Part shown: positions 24,684 to 33,822 of the stretch, piece by piece
Layout of the letters: every line of letters starts with the position of its first letter
Numbering within the stretch: the stretch's first letter is position 1
IMG/VR virus record: IMGVR_UViG_3300025889_000395
Coordinates: 1-36,271 of that record
Origin: a virus
Direction: 5' to 3' (one strand)
DNA length: 36,271 nt
Position numbers and translations under genes: made by a program
Notes under the pieces: generated by a model
Database searches by the model: none
Seen by the model: only the letters and a program-made list of their open reading frames with translations
Told to the model about the DNA's origin: nothing

Positions 24684-26612
24684 GTGGAAAATATTATAAC
24701 ACCAGAATTTGTATCAAAGTATGTTGATAAGACACCGCCGTGGGGCTTTAACGGGATGGGTGAAATCGTTTATCGAAGGACTTATGCAAGAGACATTGAA
24801 TCGCTAGGTCGAAAAGAGTATTGGTTTGAAACAATTGCTAGGGCTATTAATGGAGCACAAGAAATTGGTGCTAACTATACAAAGGACGAAGCAGAAAGAC
24901 TTTTTGATTATATCTTTAATTTAAAGGGTATTTTTGCCGGTCGCGCACTTTGGCAGTTAGGAACGCCACTTGTCAAGCAGATGAGTGGCGTTTCTCTTGT
25001 CAACTGCTGGATGACAACAATCTCTAAAGTCGAAGATTTTAAGTTTTTGATGGACCATCTAATGGTTGGTGGTGGTGTCGGTTTCTCTGTTGAAAGAGCG
25101 GTAGTCCATGATTTTCCAAAAGTTAAGTCTATTGATAGCATCAAGCATCTAAGGGCTAATGATGCAGATTTTATTGTTCCAGATAGCCGTCAGGGGTGGT
25201 CTGCTCTACTTGGAAAGGTGCTTGAAAGCTATTTTTATACTGGAGAGTCGTTTACTTATAGCACTATTTTGATTCGTGGTTACGGCGCACCTCTCAAGAC
25301 TTTCGGTGGAACAGCGTCCGGTCCTGAGATTTTGATTGAAGGCATTGCTGACATTTGCAAAATCCTTGATGCTCGTTCTGGCAAAAAGATTCGCTCCGTT
25401 GATGCTCTTGATATCTGCAATATTATTGGCAAAATTGTTGTTGCCGGGTCTGCTCGTCGTTCGGCCCAGATTGCTATTGGTGATCCTGATGATTTTTTGT
25501 ATCTGCGAGCGAAGAACTGGGGTAAGGGTGATATTCCATCATGGCGTGGTAATTCAAACAACTCTATCTTTGCTGATTCTTATGATGAAATTATTGATGA
25601 GTTCTGGAAGGGCTATGATGGAACCGGTGAACCATATGGTCTGATTAACCGTGAACTTATTCGCAAGACCGGCCGTCTTGGGGAGCGCGTTAATGATAGC
25701 AAAGTTATTGGAACAAACCCTTGTGGTGAAATTGGGCTTGAAGATGGAGAACCTTGCAATCTTGCTGAAATCTTTCTTCCAAATATTCAAAGCAAGGAGG
25801 AGTTGATTGATATTAGTAGATTGCTTTACAAGACTCAAAAGGCAATTACTACTCTCAGCTATCCTTATAAAAAGTCTCAAGATGTAATTTCTCGCAATCG
25901 CCGTCTTGGTCAGGGTATTACTGGCTGGCTTCAGTGTACTGAAGATCAGTTATCGTGGGTTTCTGATTGCTATGAAGACCTTCGCAAGTTTGATATTGAG
26001 TGGTCGAAAGAAATTGGTGTTAATTCGTCTATCAAGTTGACAACTGTAAAACCTTCAGGTACTTTGAGTTTGCTTGCTGGGGTTACTCCTGGAATCCATC
26101 CAGCGTATTCTCAGTATTATATTCGCAGAGTTCGAATGGGAAGCAATGATCCTCTTGTTAATTATTGCCGGGACCGCGGATTCGATGTCCAGTATGATAT
26201 AGGCCTAGATGGTAAGGAAAATCACACAATTTGCGTGGTTTCGTTTCCATGCGAAACTCCTGAAAATGCCGTTCTTGCAAAGAACATGACTGCCATTGAG
26301 CAGCTTGAGTGGGTTGTGAAAGCTCAGTCTGTTTGGGCTGACAATAATGTTTCTGTAACTGTTTATTATCGTAAAGAGGAGCTTCCTAAAATTCAGGAAT
26401 GGATGAAAAAGAACTATAAAAACAAAGTCAAGTCTGTTTCGTTTTTGCTTCATAGCGATCACGGTTTTGCGCTTGCTCCATATGAAGAGATTGATAAGTT
26501 TGAATACGATAAGATGAAATCAAAGATTAAAGAGGTTGCTTTTATTGATCAAATTAATGAGTACTCAATTGAAGATTTGGAATGTGAAGGTGGAGCATGT
26601 CCGATTCGGTAA
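24684..26612 (+). CDS. nrdJ: Class II (adenosylcobalamin-dependent) ribonucleotide reductase
   Basis: GTG start with AGGAGG at 4 bases. Active-site pieces are C108 in VNCWM, the NPCGEI box (C347, E349) with C358 in EPCNLAEI, and the C-terminal C634/C639 pair (CEGGACPIR) that re-reduces the active site. The layout fits monomeric class II ribonucleoside-triphosphate reductase (Lactobacillus leichmannii type), though 642 aa is shorter than usual by about 100. It makes deoxynucleotides with a B12 radical, independent of oxygen and of a second subunit; host or imported B12 is needed. SATG-like motif TVKPSGTLSLLAG (about 455-467) also present. Confidence 0.93.
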   Translation: MENIITPEFVSKYVDKTPPWGFNGMGEIVYRRTYARDIESLGRKEYWFETIARAINGAQEIGANYTKDEAERLFDYIFNLKGIFAGRALWQLGTPLVKQMSGVSLVNCWMTTISKVEDFKFLMDHLMVGGGVGFSVERAVVHDFPKVKSIDSIKHLRANDADFIVPDSRQGWSALLGKVLESYFYTGESFTYSTILIRGYGAPLKTFGGTASGPEILIEGIADICKILDARSGKKIRSVDALDICNIIGKIVVAGSARRSAQIAIGDPDDFLYLRAKNWGKGDIPSWRGNSNNSIFADSYDEIIDEFWKGYDGTGEPYGLINRELIRKTGRLGERVNDSKVIGTNPCGEIGLEDGEPCNLAEIFLPNIQSKEELIDISRLLYKTQKAITTLSYPYKKSQDVISRNRRLGQGITGWLQCTEDQLSWVSDCYEDLRKFDIEWSKEIGVNSSIKLTTVKPSGTLSLLAGVTPGIHPAYSQYYIRRVRMGSNDPLVNYCRDRGFDVQYDIGLDGKENHTICVVSFPCETPENAVLAKNMTAIEQLEWVVKAQSVWADNNVSVTVYYRKEELPKIQEWMKKNYKNKVKSVSFLLHSDHGFALAPYEEIDKFEYDKMKSKIKEVAFIDQINEYSIEDLECEGGACPIR

Positions 26613-26767
26613 ACTCTAATATAAATAAATACTCCCTTGTCATATCTAAATGCTGTGAAGAGTTCCCAATTATTTCAAAGTACACTATTGGATATACGCA
26701 AACTTGCCCCACTTGCGGCGAAGATGTGGAAATCTTTTATCAAAAGTACAATATACCGAATACCTAG
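26597..26767 (+). CDS. Small zinc-ribbon protein overlapping RNR, 56 aa
   Basis: GGTGGAG before ATG 26597 is embedded in the end of the RNR gene. CC (19-20) and CPTC (37-40) could bind one zinc. The gene overlaps RNR by 16 bases, so a linked role, such as a reductant or assembly factor for RNR, is possible but unproven. Confidence 0.6.
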   Translation: MSDSVNSNINKYSLVISKCCEEFPIISKYTIGYTQTCPTCGEDVEIFYQKYNIPNT

Positions 26768-26780
26768 ATTAAAGATCAAC

Positions 26781-26814
26781 GAGAAAACCGCACCTATTTG
26801 GTGCGGTTTTTCTC
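26781..26814 (+). terminator. Rho-independent terminator after the RNR operon
   Basis: ACCGCACC/GGTGCGGT stem with flanking AAAA/TTTT and 5-base loop, followed by TTTTTCTC. Confidence 0.88.
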
Positions 26815-26858
26815 ATTTCTATGTGCTTTTTGGACAAAAGTAATGTAGTATATCTTGG

Positions 26859-27203
26859 ATGATTGATAATTACGTGAAGAATAAGCAACTATATGTTCCT
26901 GAAAGGACTTTTGGTGTCTGTATTTGGATCATGCCAAACGGAAAGCCATTATCTGATGGCGACGGGGTTCTTTGCGCCGAAGGTTTAGTTGGAGATAAGA
27001 ATGTTGAAAAGCAAGTTGCTCAAGCTGCTAAGTATTGGACAGGTAGTGATGAGGGGTACACAACATGGGTCGGAGGGGCTAGAAAGGTTTCAGCCTCAGA
27101 GCGAGATGATCAAGTTGAGCGCCTTAATGAAGGTTTAAATCCAGATCCTTATGAGGATGTTATTGAAGAAGCGGTTCGTAAAGAACTTAATAGGAGAAAG
27201 TGA
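26859..27203 (+). CDS. Hypothetical protein before portal, 114 aa
   Basis: TTGGAC (26830) and TATATC/TATCTT (about 26850) lie just upstream of ATG 26859, with no SD, so this may be a leaderless mRNA start. The sequence has FGVCIWIMPNGKPLSDGDGVLCAEGLVGDKNVEKQVAQAAKYWTG and a charged helical end (DPYEDVIEEAVRKELNRRK). I do not recognise the family; its place before the portal suggests a packaging or virion role. It overlaps the portal start by 1 base. Confidence 0.7.
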   Translation: MIDNYVKNKQLYVPERTFGVCIWIMPNGKPLSDGDGVLCAEGLVGDKNVEKQVAQAAKYWTGSDEGYTTWVGGARKVSASERDDQVERLNEGLNPDPYEDVIEEAVRKELNRRK

Positions 27204-28822
27204 TGAGAGGGCAAGTAAGTCATGTTGATGAGTCTGATGTCGAAGAATTAATTCTTGACGATGTAGATTATTATCAGTCCATTACAAAAATTGAAAAAAC
27301 TGATCCATTTAAGAGTGTTAAGTTTTCATCTCTTTCAGCCAAGATGAAAAGAAAAGCCTCGCGGCTCTCTAAGAGGTATGAGGGGGTTGATGGAGCTGAA
27401 TCTAAGTATATTGATCCAGAGAATCTGGATGGGTATTCTCTTTACGATATTGTTTCGCCTCCATATGATTTAATAACTCTTGCTGAGCTTTATGATTCAA
27501 GTGCAATTCATAATGCTGCTATTAATGCTAGAGTTATGAATACTGTTGGCCTTGGTTATTCTTTCCCTGAGACTTTGAAGTCTAAGAGGCGTCTTGAAAA
27601 GGCACAGGGAGATTCAGAGAGGCTGAGTCGGGTAAGAAAAAATATTCAAGATGTACGTCAAGCGTTAGAAGAGAAATTTGAAAACTTCAATGAAGAAGAG
27701 ACTTTTATTGAGACTATAACAAAAGTATGGCTTGATGTTTTAACCACTGGTAATGGCTATATTGAAATTGGTAGAACTAATTCTGGAGAGATTGGCTATA
27801 TAGGACATGTTCCATCCACTTTGATGAGAGTTCGTAGAAAAAGGGATGGATATGTGCAAATCGCAAAGAGTAATAAAATTCAGGCAGTTTTTTTTAGGAA
27901 CTTTCAAGATTTAGAGACTGATGATCCTATTAATTCAGATCCTTCTCCAAACGAAATAATCCATTTTAAGACTTATTCACCAAATAGTACATATTATGGA
28001 ATCCCATCAAGCGTTTCTGCGGCTGCGGCAATTGTCGGAGATAAGTTTGCAAAAGAATACAATATTGATTATTTCGAAAATAAAGCTATTCCAAGATATG
28101 CAATTATTATTAAAGGAGCGAAGCTCAGTGCCAGGTCTAAGCAGGAGCTGGTCAACTACTTCCGTCAGGAGGTCAAGGGTAGAAATCACGGTACGTTGAT
28201 TGTTCCGCTTCCAGCTTCTCTGGGTGGAGACACGGATATCAAATTTGAAAAACTTGAGGCTGGCATCCAGGACGCTTCTTTTGATAAGTATCGTAAATCA
28301 AACAGGGATGAGATTCTTGTAGCTAACCGTGTTCCAGCACCAAAAGTGGGTGTTTATGATAATGCAAACCTTGCTGTTTCTAGGGACGCCGATAAAACTT
28401 TTAAAACTCAAGTTATCGGCCCAGATCAGTCAGTTATCGAAAAGAAACTAAATAGATTAATTTCTGAATTTACTGATCTTGTAACAATCAAATTTAATCG
28501 TATTGATCTTGTTGATGAAGATATTCAATCAAGAATTCATGATAGATATCTTCGTACTGAAGTAATTACACCTAATGAAGTTCGTAATGAGTTGGGTATG
28601 CCTGAGCGTATTGATGGTGATGAGCCTTTGCCATACCCAACAAAGATAAAAAGAGAACAAGGGGCTTCTAAAGGCCCAGGTGCTCCTGAAGGAAATACCA
28701 ACAATATAGCTGATGTTCCAAGAAGGGCATATTCTGATACGCCATCCGGTTCTTCTGATCCTCGCACAAGCGGCGATCAGGCTGAGCGAGGGCAAAATCA
28801 AGACAATGGAGGAAACGAATAA
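27203..28822 (+). CDS. Phage portal protein, 539 aa
   Basis: AGGAG 6 bases before ATG 27203 sets the start; the GTG 3 bases earlier is too close. The features of a tailed-phage portal are present: N-terminal acidic segment, SKRYEGVDGAESKYIDPENLDGYSLYDIVSPPYDLITLAELYDSSAIHNAAINARVMNTVGLGY, the wing/stem region with GNGYIEIGRTNSGEIGYIGHVPSTLMRV, IIHFKTYSPNSTYYGIPSSVSAAAAIVGDKFAKEYNIDYFENKAIP, and the late helix region GIQDASFDKYRKSNRDEILVANRVP. The C-terminus (about 490-539) is Pro/Gly/Ser-rich and disordered. It forms the dodecameric DNA entry gate at one capsid vertex. Confidence 0.88.
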   Translation: MRGQVSHVDESDVEELILDDVDYYQSITKIEKTDPFKSVKFSSLSAKMKRKASRLSKRYEGVDGAESKYIDPENLDGYSLYDIVSPPYDLITLAELYDSSAIHNAAINARVMNTVGLGYSFPETLKSKRRLEKAQGDSERLSRVRKNIQDVRQALEEKFENFNEEETFIETITKVWLDVLTTGNGYIEIGRTNSGEIGYIGHVPSTLMRVRRKRDGYVQIAKSNKIQAVFFRNFQDLETDDPINSDPSPNEIIHFKTYSPNSTYYGIPSSVSAAAAIVGDKFAKEYNIDYFENKAIPRYAIIIKGAKLSARSKQELVNYFRQEVKGRNHGTLIVPLPASLGGDTDIKFEKLEAGIQDASFDKYRKSNRDEILVANRVPAPKVGVYDNANLAVSRDADKTFKTQVIGPDQSVIEKKLNRLISEFTDLVTIKFNRIDLVDEDIQSRIHDRYLRTEVITPNEVRNELGMPERIDGDEPLPYPTKIKREQGASKGPGAPEGNTNNIADVPRRAYSDTPSGSSDPRTSGDQAERGQNQDNGGNE

Positions 28823-29085
28823 TGAGTGAAGGACATATTGTCTATTCAAATGTAAATCTATCTGACACTGACGGTGTTCAGACAATTAATCATCACACTT
28901 ATGCTATTTATTTAGTTAATCGTGATGCGAATAATTGGGTTGAAGTTAAGCTGAATGGAAAACATTCAGTAGTTTTGCCGGACTCTCAAGGTCATGTGCA
29001 TAACTATTTAGAAGTTTATGGTGACTATAACACTATTGAAGTCTTAACTGCGGGCGCAAGTATTGGCGTTTTTGCTGTTGGATGA
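28822..29085 (+). CDS. Small virion-type beta protein, 87 aa
   Basis: The start shares bases with the portal stop (TAATG). MSEGHIVYSNVNLSDTDGVQTINHHTYAIYLVNRDANNWVEVKLNGKHSVVLPDSQGHVHNYLEVYGDYNTIEVLTAGASIGVFAVG is fully beta-like, resembling small decoration or adaptor proteins. No family recognised. Confidence 0.7.
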   Translation: MSEGHIVYSNVNLSDTDGVQTINHHTYAIYLVNRDANNWVEVKLNGKHSVVLPDSQGHVHNYLEVYGDYNTIEVLTAGASIGVFAVG

Positions 29086-29105
29086 CATTATTATAAGAGG
29101 TTTAA

Positions 29106-29438
29106 ATGGCTGCTGAAAGAAATATATCAATTTATCAAGGTGATACATATATCCATGATGTTACAATAGCTAATTCAAGCAATGCGGCTATTGATATCAG
29201 TGGCAGGTCTTATTCTGGGCAAATCCGTCTTTATGCCGGTGACTCAAATGTTGTTGCGAATTTTACAACAGAAGTCGTTTCTGGCCCCGATGGACAGATG
29301 AGGTTTAGTCTTTCACCAGCTCAGACAGCCAATATCCCTGGAGGCGTTTATGTTTATGATCTTCAGGAAACAAATGGGTCGGTTATTTTGACAATCCTGT
29401 CAGGTTCTGTGACAGTAACACCAGAGGTAACCAGGTGA
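29106..29438 (+). CDS. Virion beta-sandwich protein, 110 aa
   Basis: Residues 5-110 (NISIYQGDTYIHDVTIANSSNAAIDISGRSYSGQIRLYAG...GPDGQMRFSLSPAQTANIPGGVYVYDLQETNGSVILTILSGSVTVTPEVTR) follow the pattern of BppU-N/Ig-like baseplate or fibre domains: 'YQGDT', strands, and a 'L...QT..i..G.Y.YD' turn. Likely a baseplate or fibre-linked domain. It overlaps the next GTG by 4 bases. Confidence 0.72.
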   Translation: MAAERNISIYQGDTYIHDVTIANSSNAAIDISGRSYSGQIRLYAGDSNVVANFTTEVVSGPDGQMRFSLSPAQTANIPGGVYVYDLQETNGSVILTILSGSVTVTPEVTR

Positions 29439-29863
29439 GCGCTGATTTAACTACTGTTAGAATAACTGAATTTGACTCCACTAATCTCTCAATAGGTGGA
29501 TCTGATAGTACAACTTTATCAATATCCTCTGGTGATGCAAGTTCTGTTTTTATAAGAGAGAACGAGTCAACAAGTATTTCTTTTACTGGGTATGAGGTTT
29601 CATCTGTATCAATTTCGAATCTTGAAACAACAGCTGTTTCAATAACGCCAGCAGAATCTACTGCTGTTTCATTTTTTAATGCTGAAGCAACAGTGCTGCA
29701 AGCAGTTGCTGCTACTTTAAATATTGGAGCTGGTATTTCATTTTCTAATGAGCTACCGCTTGAGTTATCAAATACAGGATCGTCTGGAACAAGCCTATTA
29801 GCTTCTAGATCGGATCATAGACATCCATCAACTGGGATGTTTTTAAATGGAGGAAATTTTTAA
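29435..29863 (+). CDS. Fibre-like repeat protein, 142 aa
   Basis: GTG start overlaps the previous stop. Residues about 5-85 are degenerate Ser/Thr-rich strand repeats of 10-12 aa (STNLSIGGSDSTTLSISSGDASSVFI, SVSISNLETTAVSITPAESTAVSFF), suggesting a triple beta-helix. The end LLASRSDHRHPSTGMFLNGGNF is a motif of phage tail-fibre proteins. Confidence 0.75.
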   Translation: MSADLTTVRITEFDSTNLSIGGSDSTTLSISSGDASSVFIRENESTSISFTGYEVSSVSISNLETTAVSITPAESTAVSFFNAEATVLQAVAATLNIGAGISFSNELPLELSNTGSSGTSLLASRSDHRHPSTGMFLNGGNF

Positions 29864-31663
29864 ATGTCTAATACAATTAGAATCAAAAGAAGAGCTACTG
29901 GGCTAGCAGGTGCCCCTAGTACGCTTAAGAATGCTGAGCTAGCATTTAACGAAGTCGATGAGGTCTTGTATTATGGTACTGGTGCCGATGTAAATGGTGA
30001 TGCTAATACCATTATCTCAATTGGTGGCCCTGGCGCTTTTGTAAACCTTTCTGGAACTCAGACTATTTCTGGTGGAAAGACTTTTTCTGGAACAGTCGCT
30101 CTAGGATCTTCTGCTACCGCTTCAACTAAAAGCGCTAATGATAATTCAACTAGCGTCGCTACTACTGCGTATGTTGATGCTGCCATTGGTGGTGTGGGTG
30201 GCACTCTTACTGTTGCTGCAGACAGCGGAAGTCCTGACGGTGTTGTTGTCGGGACAGATACTCTTACATTTGCTGGAGATACTGGCATAACAACAACTGT
30301 TTCTAGTAATCAAATATCTATTGATCTTGATGATACAGCTGTGAGTCCGGCTAGTTATGGGTCGTCTTCCTCCGTTGCGACCTTTACAGTCGATCAGCAA
30401 GGACGTTTGACTGCTGCTGGATCTGCCTCCATCTCTATTGCTTCCACTGCTGTATCTGACTTCACAGAGGCTGTGCAAGATGTTGCTGGTGCTCAGATTG
30501 CAACTAATGGCGTTCATACTGGTATTTCTGCTTCTTACGATGACGCTGGCGATGGGGCTATTGATCTTGCTCTGACTACTACTGGTGTGACAGGAGCAAC
30601 TTATGGTGATGCAAATTCTGTTGGTCAATTCACTGTTGACTCTTATGGTCGCCTTACTGCGGCATCAAATGTGGATATTTCAATCACATCAAGTCAAGTA
30701 AGTGATCTTGGTACTAACACTGTTACATCTTTAACCGGAACAACTAATGAAGTTCAAGTTTCTGCCTCCAATGGCGCTGTGACAGTTGGGCTTCCTGACA
30801 GTGTCACTATCGCATCTAATCTTACTGTTGGTGGAAATTTGACTGTCAATGGTGACACAACTACTGTTAATACATCAACTCTATCTGTTGAAGATCCACT
30901 AATAATTCTTGCAAGTGGAAATGGTACAAGTGATTCTGTAGATATTGGTTTCTATGGCTTATATGATACGTCTGGAAGTCAAGATCTTTACGCCGGGCTA
31001 TTTAGGGATGCCTCAGATGGCAAGTTCAGACTATTCAAGGATTTGCAATCCGCTCCTGATACAACTGTCAATACTGCTGGCACTGGTTACTCAGTTGCTT
31101 CTCTTGTCGCGAACCTTGAGGGCAATGTCACTGGCAATGCATCAACAGCCACGACTCTTGAAACAGCAAGAAACATTAACGGGGTATCGTTTGATGGCTC
31201 TGCGGATATAACAGTTACGGCTGCTGCTGGTACATTGACTGGGACGACATTGAATTCTAGTGTTGTTACATCTTCTTTAACAACTCTGGGAACTATTGGA
31301 ACTGGTGTCTGGCAGGGTACAGCGGTGGGTATCGCATACGGCGGTACTGGGGCAACCACTGCATCCGCAGCCAGAACCAATCTTGGTTTGGCTATTGGTA
31401 CAAACGTGCAGGCTTACGATGTCGAACTTGCAGCTATAGCTGGTTTGACATCTGCAGCTGATCGTTTGCCTTATTTTACTGGAAGCGGTACTGCTGGATT
31501 AGCAACGTTTACAGCATTTGGTCGCACACTGGTTGATGATGCTGATGCCGGTACAGCTAGAACAACTCTAGGTCTTGGAAGCATTTCTACTCAGAATTCC
31601 AATAATGTGAGCATTACTGGTGGTAGCATTGATGGTGTAACTTTTGATGGCGGTACTTTCTAA
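29864..31663 (+). CDS. Large tail-fibre protein, 599 aa
   Basis: The N-terminus SNTIRIKRRATGLAGAPSTLKNAELAFNEVDEVLYYGTGADVNGDANTIISIGG is a common module at the head of tail-fibre and virion-attachment proteins. Then come repeated strand units: VGQFTVDSYGRLTAASNVDISI, VATFTVDQQGRLTAAGSASISI, TTAYVDAAI, and GNVTGNASTATTLETARNINGVSFDGSADITV. These are the elongated fibre repeats of trimeric receptor-binding proteins. The end repeats SITGGSIDGVTFDGGTF. It probably contacts the host surface. Confidence 0.85.
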   Translation: MSNTIRIKRRATGLAGAPSTLKNAELAFNEVDEVLYYGTGADVNGDANTIISIGGPGAFVNLSGTQTISGGKTFSGTVALGSSATASTKSANDNSTSVATTAYVDAAIGGVGGTLTVAADSGSPDGVVVGTDTLTFAGDTGITTTVSSNQISIDLDDTAVSPASYGSSSSVATFTVDQQGRLTAAGSASISIASTAVSDFTEAVQDVAGAQIATNGVHTGISASYDDAGDGAIDLALTTTGVTGATYGDANSVGQFTVDSYGRLTAASNVDISITSSQVSDLGTNTVTSLTGTTNEVQVSASNGAVTVGLPDSVTIASNLTVGGNLTVNGDTTTVNTSTLSVEDPLIILASGNGTSDSVDIGFYGLYDTSGSQDLYAGLFRDASDGKFRLFKDLQSAPDTTVNTAGTGYSVASLVANLEGNVTGNASTATTLETARNINGVSFDGSADITVTAAAGTLTGTTLNSSVVTSSLTTLGTIGTGVWQGTAVGIAYGGTGATTASAARTNLGLAIGTNVQAYDVELAAIAGLTSAADRLPYFTGSGTAGLATFTAFGRTLVDDADAGTARTTLGLGSISTQNSNNVSITGGSIDGVTFDGGTF

Positions 31664-31674
31664 GGAGAGTTTAA

Positions 31675-32523
31675 GTGGCCAACACTATTAAGATCAAAAA
31701 TTCAGGTACTGCTTCTAATGTCCCTTCGTCGCTTGAATTTGGTGAGCTTGCTATTAATTATGCTGACGGTAAGCTTTTCTATAAGAATGGCGGTGGGGCT
31801 GTTGTGGAATTCTCTTCTGGAGGCGGGTCTTCAGTGTCTGTTTCAGACACAGCGCCATCGTCCCCATCCTCTGGAGATTTATGGTACGACTCATCAACGC
31901 AGGTGATGTACATATACTATAATGATGGTTCGTCTAGCCAGTGGGTAGAAGTTGTTGCAGGAGCTGGAGGCGGTGCTGTTAGCTATCTTACGGCAAATCT
32001 TAGTGGTGGCTATTCTATCCCTGGGGTTTTTCTTACTCAAGAAGCAAGCAATCAAAGTATTGCAGCAAACACTGCATACTATCAACCGTTTATAGTTGGT
32101 GAAGAAATAACAGTTTCGTCTATAAGGCTGTATGTTCAGACCGCTTCAGGTACGTCTGGAGCAAAACTCCGGTTGTCGATTTACGAGTCTGACGCAGATT
32201 GGGTGCCTGGTGATCTTGTATTAGATGCTGGGGAAGTAGCTTGTGACTCTACTGGGAGTAAGAGTATTTCTATTTCTCAGACTCTTTCTCCAGGCTACTA
32301 CTTTATGCGTGTCCATGGTGATGGCTCTGCGTCAAGGCCACTACTATATACTTGGAGAGGGTTTCCTATTTCTGGTGCGTGGACTGGTCCTGATGTACAA
32401 TATTATTACGAATATAAATCTAGTAAGACGTATGGTACTGCTGAAGACCCTGCTTCGCCTTCTCCTTCGGTATCTGGTACTAGTAGCGCTCCTTTCTTAT
32501 ATTTCACTAGGATGGTTTACTAA
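31675..32523 (+). CDS. Tail-fibre/receptor-binding protein, 282 aa
   Basis: GTG start after AAGGAGAG. The N-terminus MANTIKIKNSGTASNVPSSLEFGELAINYADGKLFYKNGGGAVVEFSSG is a shorter form of the same head module as the preceding gene. DTAPSSPSSGDLWYDSSTQVMYIYYNDGSSSQWVEV is the usual linker to a C-terminal lectin-like domain (from about 115, rich in aromatic strands). That domain is a candidate receptor-binding tip. Confidence 0.82.
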   Translation: MANTIKIKNSGTASNVPSSLEFGELAINYADGKLFYKNGGGAVVEFSSGGGSSVSVSDTAPSSPSSGDLWYDSSTQVMYIYYNDGSSSQWVEVVAGAGGGAVSYLTANLSGGYSIPGVFLTQEASNQSIAANTAYYQPFIVGEEITVSSIRLYVQTASGTSGAKLRLSIYESDADWVPGDLVLDAGEVACDSTGSKSISISQTLSPGYYFMRVHGDGSASRPLLYTWRGFPISGAWTGPDVQYYYEYKSSKTYGTAEDPASPSPSVSGTSSAPFLYFTRMVY

Positions 32524-32747
32524 TGAGACAAGACGTTAATGAAGTTTGGGATTCTGAGGGTAATTTGCTGTCTTCAGAGGTTGTTGATGTCCCTCATATC
32601 CCTTTATCTGGGCTTCCTTTAATTGGAGCTTTGAATGCTGCTTTGGGTTTGTGGTCTTTAGAAGATGCAGCTAATTTAACCGGGGTGTCTCAGCAAGAAC
32701 TTATTGATGAAGTTCTAGCTTGGGAGGAGGTACAGAATGGCAGTTAA
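32523..32747 (+). CDS. Hypothetical protein within fibre block, 74 aa
   Basis: The start overlaps the stop of the preceding fibre gene. A short polar start is followed by a hydrophobic helix (LSGLPLIGALNAALGLWSLEDAANLTG) and an HTH-like SQQELIDEVLAWEE end. It may be a small fibre chaperone or adaptor; no family recognised. It overlaps the next gene by 11 bases. Confidence 0.65.
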   Translation: MRQDVNEVWDSEGNLLSSEVVDVPHIPLSGLPLIGALNAALGLWSLEDAANLTGVSQQELIDEVLAWEEVQNGS

Positions 32748-33459
32748 TTTTCCAGATTCTCCGTCTTTGAATGATGTTTTCACATCCAGCGGCAAAACGT
32801 GGGTATGGAATGGGACGGCTTGGAGCGCGGCAAGTGTTGATCATGGTTCTTTATCTGGTCTTTCAGATGATGATCATACCCAATACCTTTTGGTTGATGG
32901 GACTAGAACCGCCACTTCTCTAAACGTTTCTGGGAGTCTTACAGTTGATACAAATACTTTGTTTGTAGATTCCGTCAACAATAAGGTAGCTATCAACGCC
33001 TCTTCTGTTTACGGTACGGCCAACTTTGAAGTTTCGTCTTCTTCAGGTAATGCAGCTGCCATGATTGACGCTCCATCTGGCGGTTACGCGATTCAATACT
33101 TTGGAGAGAATGGTATTTCATCTTGGCACTACGAGTCTCTACCAAGCGCTGCTGGTAAACACTTTCACTTTGTCGAAACCGGTATTGCTGCCAGATTGGC
33201 ATTGGAAGCTGGTGGAAATGTCGGTATTGGGACAACTAGTCCATCGGCAAAGCTTGATGTTGTTGGCAATGCTGAGATTAACGGAAACATCACTGTTACG
33301 GGCACGGTTGACGGTCGCGACATTGCTGCTGACGGTGCCATAATTGATGCTGCTATCACAAGTTCCGATGTTGATGATATTGTTGAAATAAGTCAAGCAT
33401 CTTATGATGCGTTGGGATCGGGTCGCCCCGCTGGGCGGCTATACTTGATTACGAGCTAA
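32737..33459 (+). CDS. Tail-fibre protein with GIGTTSP-type repeat, 240 aa
   Basis: MAVNFPDSPSLNDVFTSSGKTWVWNGTAWSAA is a head module; HGSLSGLSDDDHTQYLLVDGTRTATSLNVSGSL is a well-known fibre motif (GLsDDDHtqYll.dGtR). GNVGIGTTSPSAKLDVVGNAEINGNITVTGTVDGRDI marks the peptidase-S74-type fibre stem, but no S74 chaperone domain follows. It is probably a host-recognition fibre or its partner. Confidence 0.85.
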   Translation: MAVNFPDSPSLNDVFTSSGKTWVWNGTAWSAASVDHGSLSGLSDDDHTQYLLVDGTRTATSLNVSGSLTVDTNTLFVDSVNNKVAINASSVYGTANFEVSSSSGNAAAMIDAPSGGYAIQYFGENGISSWHYESLPSAAGKHFHFVETGIAARLALEAGGNVGIGTTSPSAKLDVVGNAEINGNITVTGTVDGRDIAADGAIIDAAITSSDVDDIVEISQASYDALGSGRPAGRLYLITS

Positions 33460-33462
33460 GCT

Positions 33463-33822
33463 ATGACTACACCAACAGAAGATCCGACAACGTGGGTAAC
33501 TGCGCAATATGATGATGTGTGGGAGTATGAGAACACTGACGGGCTTCGGTGGCGTATCACGGGCACCTGCAACGCCTGCGGGGCGTGCGAGATGCCGCCC
33601 GCTGCGATTGACGGCGAACCCGTCACGTTCACCAACCTTCGCATCTATCTGGATGGGACGAGCGACGAGTGGACACGCACCGTTCGCTGGTACGACGAAC
33701 CCGGCCAACCGGGCGCGTGCATCGAAGAGGGCTACGATCAGCGGCGTGACATTCCACTGACGCCCGACGGCCTGCCGAACCCGGCGCAGGGATGCCTTCT
33801 CGCTGGTGAGTGGCTGCCGTGA
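33463..33822 (+). CDS. GC-rich Cys-containing protein of foreign origin, 119 aa
   Basis: From about 33535 base composition changes sharply to GC-rich, with G/C third positions. The protein has CNACGAC (about 36-42), C87 and C111 and a beta-rich centre (TFTNLRIYLDGTSDEWTRTVRWYDEPG). No family recognised. Its GTGA overlap with the next gene shows they moved together. Confidence 0.72.
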   Translation: MTTPTEDPTTWVTAQYDDVWEYENTDGLRWRITGTCNACGACEMPPAAIDGEPVTFTNLRIYLDGTSDEWTRTVRWYDEPGQPGACIEEGYDQRRDIPLTPDGLPNPAQGCLLAGEWLP